A stretch of 36,465 nt of DNA from Chromobacterium piscinae (GTDB lineage: Bacteria; Pseudomonadota; Gammaproteobacteria; Burkholderiales; Chromobacteriaceae), in NCBI RefSeq assembly GCF_021129175.1, contig NZ_JAJOHV010000079.1:1-36465 (forward strand). Direction: 5' to 3'. A program made the translations under genes and the position numbers. Below, in pieces: positions 1 to 6,633 of this stretch; the first letter of the stretch is position 1, and every line of letters begins with the position of its first letter. The notes under the pieces were generated by a model. That model was not told where the DNA came from. It was given only the letters and a program-made list of their open reading frames with translations, and searched no databases.

Positions 1-1
1 G

Positions 2-271
2 GCGTCGCGCCCGGCTTTGGCTGCCCGGCTCGCGCCGCTGCTGGCCGCGGGCCGGCAAACGCTGACCCTGTACATCGCCCACATCCTGATCGGCATGGGT
101 GTTCTGGAGGAAATGGGATGGTTGGACAGCGGCGAGCTCGCGCGGGTGCCGGCGGCGGCGGCGCTGTATTGCTCCGCCGCCGTGGCCTTCGCCTGGCTAT
201 GGTCCAAGCGCTTCCGCCATGGCCCGTTGGAATGGCTGATGCGGCGGGTCTGCGACCGGCCGGCACCTTGA
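2..271 (+). CDS. DUF418-type membrane protein, C-terminal fragment
   Basis: This is the 3' end of a gene that enters from the left edge; the reading frame is open from base 2, so the start codon lies outside the window. The visible 89 or so residues hold a hydrophobic segment with G-R-Q-T-L-T-L-Y-I-A-H, which resembles the GR-x-x-L-T-x-Y-x-x-H/Q pattern in the last membrane helices of DUF418 (YeiB-like) proteins. A second hydrophobic stretch (AALYCSAAVAFAWLWSKRF) follows, then a basic tail with GPLEWLMR. The G-P-L-E-W-L/A-x-R ending is typical of DUF418 proteins. Function is unknown for the family; a transport or acyl-transfer role has been suggested for relatives. The DUF1624 acyltransferase family is the main alternative. 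The gene ends just before a strong terminator shared with the convergent neighbour. Confidence 0.6.
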   Translation, partial: ASRPALAARLAPLLAAGRQTLTLYIAHILIGMGVLEEMGWLDSGELARVPAAAALYCSAAVAFAWLWSKRFRHGPLEWLMRRVCDRPAP

Positions 272-276
272 AAACA

Positions 277-313
277 CCCCCTTCCGGCAGGAAACCATCC
301 TGCCGGAAGGGGG
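277..313. terminator. Bidirectional rho-independent terminator
   Basis: A perfect 15-bp inverted repeat (277-291 with 299-313) encloses a 7-base loop. Read rightward, it is followed by a T-rich stretch (AACTTCTTTCT). Read leftward, it is followed by GTGTTTTC. It lies between the convergent genes ending at 271 (+) and 330 (-), so it probably ends both transcripts. Confidence 0.85.
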
Positions 314-329
314 GAACTTCTTTCTGGCC

Positions 330-1145
330 TCAGTCCCGGAAGCTGACCTGCTGCTTCATCATCGCGGCCATGCCGGCCTTCTGGATGTCTTCCGAGATCA
401 GCATCGCCGCGTTCCAGCCGGCGACGAACTGCAGCCCATCCGCCACGCTGTGGTCGCGGCTGTAGTTCATCACTTCCTTGCTGCCGCGCACTGCCAGCGG
501 CGACTTGCCCGCGATCAGCTTCGCGCTCTGCAACGCGGCGGCCAACACGGCGTCGGCATCCGCCGCCACGCGGTTGACCAGGCCTACCTCCAGCGCCTCC
601 TCGGCCACCATGTCGCGGCCGGTCAGCGCCAGCTCGCGGGCCACGCCCTCGCCCACCACGCGCGGCAAGCGCTGCAGCGAGCCGACGTCGGCCACCATGC
701 CCAGGTCCACCTCGCGCACGCCGAACACCGCGCCTTCGGCGGCGAAGCGGAAATCCGCCGCCAGCGCGATGTCCAGGCCGCCCCCCAGGCAGGCTCCGTG
801 TATCGCGGCGATCACCGGCTTGCGGCAGCGCTCCAGGCTGGTCACGCAGTCCTGCAGGTCCAGGATCAAGCGACGCAGCTTGTCGCGCTTGCGGCCTTCG
901 CACTCGTCCTGGATGCTGGATTGCAACCCCACCAGCATCGCCAGATCGATGCCGGAACAGAAATGCTTGCCGCTGCCGGCCAGCACCACTGCGCGGACGC
1001 CGGGCTCGCCATCGGCCCAATCCAGCGCTGCGCGCAGGTCCTGCCACATCTGCAGGTTCAGCGCATTGGCCTTGTCGGGACGGTTGAAACGCAGCAGAGC
1101 GACCTTATCGTCCAGCTCCGCTGACAGGGTTTGCAGATTGATCAT
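330..1145 (-). CDS. Crotonase family, delta3,5-delta2,4-dienoyl-CoA isomerase-like
   Basis: A 271-residue enoyl-CoA hydratase/isomerase (crotonase) protein. The start at 1145 (MINLQTLSAEL) is chosen because its ATG overlaps the TGA of the upstream DUF4442 gene as ATGA; the longer reading has no crotonase-like extension. The CoA-binding oxyanion segment FCSGIDLAML and the second segment G-G-G-L-D-I-A-L-A-A-D are present. The stretch REVDLGMVADVGSLQRLP matches the signature of dienoyl-CoA isomerases (ECH1). The acidic residues known to act in rat ECH1 (Asp176, Glu196, Asp204) have counterparts here: the D of GGGLD, the E of REVD and the D of ADVG. It therefore probably isomerises 3,5-dienoyl-CoA to 2,4-dienoyl-CoA in beta-oxidation of unsaturated fatty acids with odd-position double bonds. 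A generic enoyl-CoA hydratase is the alternative. It is the last gene of a TetR - DUF4442 - crotonase operon. Confidence 0.85.
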   Translation of the reverse strand: MINLQTLSAELDDKVALLRFNRPDKANALNLQMWQDLRAALDWADGEPGVRAVVLAGSGKHFCSGIDLAMLVGLQSSIQDECEGRKRDKLRRLILDLQDCVTSLERCRKPVIAAIHGACLGGGLDIALAADFRFAAEGAVFGVREVDLGMVADVGSLQRLPRVVGEGVARELALTGRDMVAEEALEVGLVNRVAADADAVLAAALQSAKLIAGKSPLAVRGSKEVMNYSRDHSVADGLQFVAGWNAAMLISEDIQKAGMAAMMKQQVSFRD

Positions 1146-1654
1146 GCCGCCTTCGCCTCCGGACGTTTCTTGGGCACCCAGGCCCACAGCATTTCACAGA
1201 CGATGGGTGACTCGCCGGATTCGTCGGTCACCAGCACCTCCACCAGCACCTCGCCCTTCTCCTGCTCGTACATGGTCTGGATCTGTTCGGGCGTCAGCAT
1301 CGCCACGGCCTTCATATCGCCCTGGGAACGCTTGACGTAATTGACTTTCATCGACTTGAGCAGCATCAGCTTGTCGTCCGGCATGTTCATGCCCACCACG
1401 AAACCGGTGGATGTCTCGGCCAACAGCGCCATCGCGGCGGCATGCACGCCGCGGATGTGGTTCTGCACCTTTTTGCGGTTGCGGATCGATACCGTCAGCC
1501 TGTCATGGCCAACCTCTTCGAACCGCAGCCCGGCCGTAGACAGGAAGGGAACGATCTTGCCGAACATCATCGACAGCACCGGCCGGCGCCAGCCAACCGG
1601 CAAGCGGCCCACCTTGTCGGCGATCCGGCTCATGCTGTTCTTTCTGTACTCCAT
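1142..1654 (-). CDS. DUF4442 hot-dog fold protein, thioesterase-like
   Basis: A 170-residue protein. The start at 1654 (MEYRKNSMSRI) has a GGGGGTA ribosome-binding site just upstream. It resembles the DUF4442 (PaaI-like, hot-dog) family: an N-terminal helix, then a basic N-R-K-K-V-Q-N-H-I-R-G-V-H-A-A-A stretch near residue 70, where hot-dog thioesterases carry the N-H-x-G-x-x-H-A-A-A active-site helix. It ends in a KKRPEAKAA tail. Hot-dog thioesterases release free acid from acyl-CoA or acyl-ACP, but no substrate has been fixed for DUF4442. Its stop codon overlaps the start of the dienoyl-CoA-isomerase-like gene, so the two are probably translated together. With the TetR gene 53 bases upstream, it forms a small fatty-acyl-CoA module. 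Confidence 0.8.
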   Translation of the reverse strand: MEYRKNSMSRIADKVGRLPVGWRRPVLSMMFGKIVPFLSTAGLRFEEVGHDRLTVSIRNRKKVQNHIRGVHAAAMALLAETSTGFVVGMNMPDDKLMLLKSMKVNYVKRSQGDMKAVAMLTPEQIQTMYEQEKGEVLVEVLVTDESGESPIVCEMLWAWVPKKRPEAKAA

Positions 1655-1707
1655 GCTACCCCCTTTGTTGTTCTCGTGTTGTCTGCGTCCGGCTTTCCGC
1701 CGGCCGC

Positions 1708-2298
1708 TTATTCTTGCGCCTCTGGCATGCCCAGCGTGGTTCTGACCTGGCTCTTCAAAAGCGGCAGCGCACCATCGTCGATGCGCGCCAGCTGCAGCCC
1801 GCCCTGCAGCGCGGAAAACAGCATCATGCCGACGGCCTCTGGCGTTCCCGCGTATGCCATCCGCTCGGTGTCCCTCCCGAGCCTGACGATTGCCACTGCC
1901 CATTGCCGCATCTCGTCGATGAAGGCCGAGGCCTCCTCGCGCATGTCGTCAGGCAGGGTCTGAAACTCGGTGCTGAGGATGCCGCTGGGACAGATCTGTT
2001 TGTGCTGCAGGTAATATTGGTCCGACAAGCCGAAATACGCCTCCAGCCGGCGGGCGGCGTCCCACTCCCTCTGTTGCTCGATGAAGCGCTGGAAACGGCG
2101 GCGGTAACGCTGGATCAGCGCCACGCCCAGATCGCTTTTCTTGGGAAAGTGGTAGTGGATGGCCGCGTTGCGCACGCCCAGCGCGCTGCTGATGTGCTGA
2201 TAGCTGAAACCATTGAAGCCGCGCGTCAGCAGCAGCTCCTCGGCCAGGTCGAGTATGCGCTTGCGGGTATCGTTCTTGCTGTCGGAACCATTATGCAT
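1708..2298 (-). CDS. TetR/AcrR family transcriptional regulator
   Basis: A 196-residue regulator. Residues about 10-57 form the TetR DNA-binding domain (RKRILDLAEELLLTRGFNGF, then ISSALGVRNAAIHYHFPKKSDLG), including the usual Y-H-F-x-x-K-x-x-L recognition-helix ending. The C-terminal 130 residues are the ligand-binding and dimer domain. The gene leads an operon with a thioesterase-like protein and a dienoyl-CoA-isomerase-like crotonase, so a fatty-acyl-CoA or related lipid is a reasonable inferred ligand. A near-perfect inverted repeat lies 12 bases upstream of the start codon at 2311-2326 and fits an autoregulatory operator. The start at 2298 is an ATG; its ribosome-binding site is weak. Confidence 0.85.
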   Translation of the reverse strand: MHNGSDSKNDTRKRILDLAEELLLTRGFNGFSYQHISSALGVRNAAIHYHFPKKSDLGVALIQRYRRRFQRFIEQQREWDAARRLEAYFGLSDQYYLQHKQICPSGILSTEFQTLPDDMREEASAFIDEMRQWAVAIVRLGRDTERMAYAGTPEAVGMMLFSALQGGLQLARIDDGALPLLKSQVRTTLGMPEAQE

Positions 2299-2310
2299 CA
2301 GGGCACTCTA

Positions 2311-2326
2311 CTTACTGGTCAGTAAG
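2311..2326. promoter_or_regulatory. Probable TetR operator (16-bp dyad)
   Basis: The sequence CTTACTG-GT-CAGTAAG has perfect 7-bp arms around a 2-base centre. It sits 12 bases upstream of the TetR start codon, in the region between the TetR operon and the divergent Gcr-family gene. Its size and symmetry are typical of TetR-family operators. Binding by the adjacent regulator is inferred. Confidence 0.7.
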
Positions 2327-2439
2327 GTGTCAATCGGCCTGCCGGCGGAGCATCTTGCCCCCTCCAGCCGCGCATGCCCTAAAATACAAGCGACACTCTT
2401 TCCCATTCGCGCCTTAGCGCGCGACCACTCTGGTAGAAC

Positions 2440-4479
2440 ATGACCGAACACACCGTTCCCGACCTGGAATCCTCTTTGCGCCAGCTGTGCGAAACGCCTG
2501 GCCAGACCGACGCTCTGGCGGAGCTGATCGCCGCGCTGCGCCCCGGCGACCGCCAGCCGGCTCAGCAAGCCACCGTCAATCTGCAGGCCTTGTCCTTCCT
2601 GCTCGAACACCACGCTGAATTCCGCGAAGCCTTGCGCCAGGCGCTGTGCACCTTGCTGGCCGAAAGCCGGCAGATCCCGCTGTACACCGATGCCGGCATC
2701 CTGGCCAACGACGGTTTCGGCACCACGCTGCTGCACCGCCTGGGCGAGCGCGCGCTGCCCATGCCCTACAACCCCGATTCGCTGCGAGACCGCTTCGGCC
2801 TATTGTTCAGCGACAAGCAGGACTATCTGTGGCTGGAAACCGTGCCCGACGCCACCTGGCACGCGCTGTGGCGGGCGATGGCCTGGCAGGAGGCGCCGCG
2901 ACAGGACAGCGAGCGTCAGACCCGGCTGCAGTTGCTGGAGTCGGTGCAGGTGCTGTCCGCCCGCATCACCGCCATCGGCCTGGAGCCTGAGCTGGTGCGC
3001 GTCTGCCCCGAGGTGGAGCGCTTCGCGTCGCCCTTCATGCATCTGAACGCAGAGGTGCAGCGCTATGTCGATGGCTACCGCCAGGCGCTGACCGACGGCG
3101 TCGAGCCTCCCGAGGACGAGAAGCAGGTGCTGGTGCTGCTGGACCAATGCGAGGCCATCCTGGGCAAAGTCCGCAAAAACGCGGCCCGTTACGGCATCTC
3201 GGTCAATCTGACTTATCACGGCCTGCGGCTGGCGCAGAGCATCGCCCGGCTGCGCGCGCTGCTGGAGCTGCTGTCGCCCGGACACAACCCGGCCGAACGC
3301 CCGCAGCTGTTCCAGCTGCTGGTGGATTTCGCCCGCGCGGAAAACCGCAAGTACAGCCTGCGCGATCTGTTCAAGTCCAACACCGAGTTGCTGGCCCTGC
3401 AAGTGACCGAGCATGCCGGCCGCCAGGGCGAGCACTATATCGCCGAAGACCGCAAGGAATGGTCGCAAATGGGCAAGGCGGCGATGGGCGCCGGCCTGCT
3501 CGTCGGCTTCATGGCGCTGATCAAGCTGATGCTGGCGCGCGGCCACTTGCCGCTGCTGTGGGAAGGCATCGCCTTCGGCCTCAATTACGCGATCGGCTTC
3601 ATCATCGTGCAGATCCTGCACTTCACAATCGCCACCAAGCAGCCGGCGATGACGGCTGCCCGGCTGGCGGCCGTGCTGCAAGCCCAATACGGCCGCAAGA
3701 AGCAGCTGGAAGAGCTGTCGGAGCTGATCGTCAAGGTGGTGCGCACGCAATTCGTCGCCATCATGGGCAACGTCCTGCTGGCCATTCCAACCGCGGCGCT
3801 GATCGCGCTGGCCTGGAACGCGCTGTTCGGCGCGCCGGTGGTGGACGCGGCCAAGGCGCAAAAGCTGCTGCACGAGATCGATCCGGTGCACAGCCTGGCG
3901 CTGCCACACGCCGCCATCGCCGGGGTGTTCCTGTTCCTGTCGGGCCTGATCGCCGGCTACTACGACAACAAGGCGATCTATCGCCGCATACCGGAACGGA
4001 TCGCCAATCACCGCCTGCTTAAGCGCATGTTGGGCGAAAACCGCGCCTGGCGGCTGGGCAACTACATCGAGCACAATCTGGGGGCGTTGGCCGGCAACTT
4101 CTATTTCGGCATGTTCCTGGGCCTCACTGGCACCGTGGGCACGATACTGGGCCTGCCGCTGGACATCCGCCACATCACGTTCTCATCCGCCAACCTGGCC
4201 TTCGCCAGCGTGTCGCTGGACTTCCAAGTACCGCTGTCCGCCGTGCTGCTGGGTTGCGCCGGGGTGGCATTGATCGGCCTCGTCAACCTGGGGGTCAGCT
4301 TCTTCCTGGCGCTGTGGGTGGCGTTGCGCTCGCGCAAGCTGTCCGGTTCGCTGCTGCTGCCCTTGATCCCGATGCTGGCCAAGCGCTTCCTGCGTCGGCC
4401 GCTGAGCTTCTTCGTGCCGCCGCCCCTGCTGCCCGCCCCCGCCGCGGAAACGCCGCCGCTGGACGAAACGCGCGGCTGA
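2440..4479 (+). CDS. Gcr-family 'site-specific recombinase' polytopic membrane protein
   Basis: A 679-residue protein resembling the family annotated as site-specific recombinase (Gcr; Pfam SpecificRecomb), known from Neisseria and other betaproteobacteria. Residues 1-335 are soluble and helix-rich. From about 340 on there are six or so hydrophobic segments: 344-364, 372-393, 436-461, 490-508, 553-573 and 598-630. The tail is rich in proline and alanine. I see no tyrosine-recombinase R-H-R-Y set, no serine-recombinase Y-R-x-S motif and no DNA-binding helix-turn-helix, so the recombinase name deserves doubt; the sequence looks like an inner-membrane protein. The start at 2440 (MTEHTVPDLESS) begins a 142-base divergent region shared with the TetR gene. 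The gene converges with the GMC oxidoreductase gene 34 bases away. Confidence 0.8.
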   Translation: MTEHTVPDLESSLRQLCETPGQTDALAELIAALRPGDRQPAQQATVNLQALSFLLEHHAEFREALRQALCTLLAESRQIPLYTDAGILANDGFGTTLLHRLGERALPMPYNPDSLRDRFGLLFSDKQDYLWLETVPDATWHALWRAMAWQEAPRQDSERQTRLQLLESVQVLSARITAIGLEPELVRVCPEVERFASPFMHLNAEVQRYVDGYRQALTDGVEPPEDEKQVLVLLDQCEAILGKVRKNAARYGISVNLTYHGLRLAQSIARLRALLELLSPGHNPAERPQLFQLLVDFARAENRKYSLRDLFKSNTELLALQVTEHAGRQGEHYIAEDRKEWSQMGKAAMGAGLLVGFMALIKLMLARGHLPLLWEGIAFGLNYAIGFIIVQILHFTIATKQPAMTAARLAAVLQAQYGRKKQLEELSELIVKVVRTQFVAIMGNVLLAIPTAALIALAWNALFGAPVVDAAKAQKLLHEIDPVHSLALPHAAIAGVFLFLSGLIAGYYDNKAIYRRIPERIANHRLLKRMLGENRAWRLGNYIEHNLGALAGNFYFGMFLGLTGTVGTILGLPLDIRHITFSSANLAFASVSLDFQVPLSAVLLGCAGVALIGLVNLGVSFFLALWVALRSRKLSGSLLLPLIPMLAKRFLRRPLSFFVPPPLLPAPAAETPPLDETRG

Positions 4480-4513
4480 CGCGCGCCTTCGTCTGACGCG
4501 AGCGCCGGAGGCC

Positions 4514-6121
4514 TCACCCCTTGGCCAGCTCCCTCGCCAAGCGGTCGGCGGCGCGCCAAGCGAAGGCATAGATGGACAGCTGGGGATTGGCGCCGACGCT
4601 GGTCGGGAAAATCGACCCGTCCAGCACCGCGAGATTTCGCCACTCCCAGTGATTGCCCCAGTCGTCCAGCACCGACCGGGCGGGATCGTCGCCCATCGCC
4701 ATGCCGCCCATCACGTGGGCGCTGACCAGCCTGGCTTGCAGTGCCTGCAAGGGCAAGCCTTCTATCATCTCCCTGGCCCGCCTCCAGCTGGACACCGGTT
4801 GCGCGCGCTCATGCAGCGGCATCGCCAGGCTGGCGCCGGCGGCGAACTGCAGCTCGGCCATCGCCAGCCAGCTGCGCCGCACGCCATCCCAGATCACGTC
4901 GTTGAGCGGGTAATCCAGCACCGGCGAACCGTCGCCGCGCAGCTTCACCTCGCCGCCCCGGCTATCCGGATGAAAACCGTCGCGCAGCAGGGCCAATGTC
5001 GCATGCAGATGCGGCAGCTGTTGCAAAAGCTGCAATTGCTCGATGCCGAAGCCCGGAAAGGTGACGCTGGCGAGCAAGGGATGGATGGGCGGCACTTCCA
5101 GCTTGAAGCCCAGCGGCCCGTCCAGCGGCTGGGTGTGCATGTAGTGATCGGAGTAAACCGTTTGCGGCGCGCCATTGTAAGGCTCCACCATTTCCGGCAT
5201 CCGCGCCGCGCTCAGCGCCACCGGATGCAGAAAGGTGCGCTTGCCGGTCTGGCCGGCTGCATCCGCCAGGCCGCTGCGCAGCATGATGGCCGGCGTGCCG
5301 ATGGCGCCCGCGGCCAGCACCACTTGCCGCGCCCTCACGCTGAAGCGGCGGCCGGTCGGCGTGTTGCCGTCGGCGCCGAGCAGGCTGCCCTGAATCGACG
5401 CGATGCGCTTGCGGCCCGGGTCCGCCAGCAGCCTGTCCACGCGCGCCCGGCACAGCAGCCTGGCGCCATGGGACAAGGCATCGGGAATGCAGGTGACCAG
5501 CATCGACTGCTTGGCGTTGGTGGGGCAGCCCATGCCGCAATAGCCCAGGTTCCAGCAGCCCTTCACATTGCGGGCGATGCGGGCATGCCGCAGGCCCAGC
5601 GCCTGGCAGCCGCGCTCCAGCACCAGATTGTTGCCGTTGGGCTCTGCTTGCCACGGACCGATGCCCAGCCGCTGCTCCGCCTTGTCGAACCATGGGCGCA
5701 TGCCTTCGATCGACAAGGTCGCCAGCCCGTGGTTTTCCTGCCACCACAGCATGGTGTCAGGCGGCGTCCGGAAGCTGCTGGTCCAATTGACCGTGGTGCC
5801 GCCGCCCACAGTCCGCCCTTGCAGGACGGTGATGCCCTTGTCCAGCGTCTGCCGGCTGGCGGACTCCTGGTACAGCTCCGGATAGGCCTTGGCTTCCAGC
5901 AGGCGGAAGTCGCTGGAGCTGTATAAGCCGCCCTCTTCCAGCAGCAGCACCTTCAATCCGGCCCGGCTGAGCACCTCAGCCGCGATGCCGCCCCCGGCGC
6001 CGCTGCCGATGATCGCCACATCGACCTCCAGCGACAGGTCCTTGTCTTGCCTGGCGCCGTCCAACACCTTCCAGCCGCTTGCCAGTCCCACCCGGATAGG
6101 ATCGGGAATCTTTCCGGTCAA
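4514..6121 (-). CDS. GMC-family FAD-dependent oxidoreductase (alcohol oxidase/dehydrogenase-like)
   Basis: A 535-residue flavoprotein. The proposed start is TTG at 6121, which overlaps the TGA of the upstream gene as TTGA and has GGAG 8 bases ahead. The same frame stays open to 6514, but that part overlaps the Tat-protein gene and does not look like protein. The FAD-binding motif is V-A-I-I-G-S-G-A-G-G-G at residues 36-45. The Cys-rich segment G-C-W-N-L-G-Y-C-G-M-G-C-P and the C-terminal A-H-V-M-G-G-M-A-M-G (catalytic His) and G-A-N-P-Q-L-S (catalytic Asn) motifs are those of long-chain alcohol oxidase and choline dehydrogenase relatives. It should oxidise an alcohol to an aldehyde, using FAD. 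It has no signal peptide, while the coupled upstream gene encodes a Tat-signal protein. It is the last gene of the ALDH - Tat - GMC operon. Confidence 0.85.
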   Translation of the reverse strand: MTGKIPDPIRVGLASGWKVLDGARQDKDLSLEVDVAIIGSGAGGGIAAEVLSRAGLKVLLLEEGGLYSSSDFRLLEAKAYPELYQESASRQTLDKGITVLQGRTVGGGTTVNWTSSFRTPPDTMLWWQENHGLATLSIEGMRPWFDKAEQRLGIGPWQAEPNGNNLVLERGCQALGLRHARIARNVKGCWNLGYCGMGCPTNAKQSMLVTCIPDALSHGARLLCRARVDRLLADPGRKRIASIQGSLLGADGNTPTGRRFSVRARQVVLAAGAIGTPAIMLRSGLADAAGQTGKRTFLHPVALSAARMPEMVEPYNGAPQTVYSDHYMHTQPLDGPLGFKLEVPPIHPLLASVTFPGFGIEQLQLLQQLPHLHATLALLRDGFHPDSRGGEVKLRGDGSPVLDYPLNDVIWDGVRRSWLAMAELQFAAGASLAMPLHERAQPVSSWRRAREMIEGLPLQALQARLVSAHVMGGMAMGDDPARSVLDDWGNHWEWRNLAVLDGSIFPTSVGANPQLSIYAFAWRAADRLARELAKG

Positions 6122-6633
6122 GGCAGCATCTCCATCACCGCCGCCGGCTGGCGATAGCCTAGCGCCGGCCAGCTCGCGGGATTGCCGTACCAACCGGCAT
6201 GAATCAGCCGGTGCAGGCCTTGGTAGGCGCTGCATTGCAGGGCGAAACGGCTCTCTCGCCAACGCTGCAGGAATTGCGTCAATTCCTGCGAGGTGGCCAG
6301 TTGCCAGGGAGAGCGCACGCCGACCAGCCAGCGCCGCGCCCAGCGGTTGCCCAAAAGATCGAACAGCTGACGCACTTCGCGCTGCGTCGCGGACGGCAGA
6401 CCCGCAACAGCCCGATCCACCCCTGCCGCCACCGCGGATGCCGGCACGCCGGGCAGCCCCAGCAGCACCGGCGCCAGCGCGGAGACGATTTGCGCGTCGA
6501 GCGGCGTCAGCCATTCCAGTTTTCCGCCTACCGCGGGACTAGGATCGGCCGCTGGCGCCGCCCAATACCCCGCCAGCAGCAAGGCGGCGCTTCCCAGCGC
6601 GCCCGCCTGCAGAAATTGACGACGACTGGCCAT
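6118..6633 (-). CDS. Tat-signal small protein, possible accessory subunit of the GMC enzyme
   Basis: A 171-residue protein. The start at 6633 is chosen because its ATG shares a base with the TGA of the aldehyde dehydrogenase gene (TGATG) and because it puts the twin-arginine signal at the extreme N-terminus: M-A-S-R-R-Q-F-L-Q-A-G, then a hydrophobic alanine/leucine stretch. The mature part is helix-rich with several W and R residues. I do not recognise a catalytic motif. Its position directly before a leaderless GMC flavoprotein recalls the gamma subunits of membrane-bound gluconate and glucose dehydrogenases, which are small Tat-signal proteins carrying their GMC partner through the Tat pore. 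Assigning it to that family is inference. Its stop codon overlaps the GMC start. Confidence 0.75.
   Translation of the reverse strand: MASRRQFLQAGALGSAALLLAGYWAAPAADPSPAVGGKLEWLTPLDAQIVSALAPVLLGLPGVPASAVAAGVDRAVAGLPSATQREVRQLFDLLGNRWARRWLVGVRSPWQLATSQELTQFLQRWRESRFALQCSAYQGLHRLIHAGWYGNPASWPALGYRQPAAVMEMLP

Noticed and set aside
2800-4173. Open frame of 457 codons on the minus strand opposite the Gcr-family gene
   Set aside because: Gln/His/Arg-rich with no motif; the plus-strand gene has a coherent soluble plus membrane organisation.
4480-4513. Short CGCG-rich repeats and GAGGCCTC between the Gcr-family and GMC genes as a terminator
   Set aside because: The arms are only 4-5 bp, one includes the stop codon, and no T tract follows on either strand.
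6122-6514. N-terminal extension of the GMC oxidoreductase reading frame
   Set aside because: This stretch overlaps the Tat-protein gene, is low-complexity Ala/Arg/Gly sequence, and a coupled TTG with GGAG starts the real protein at 6121.
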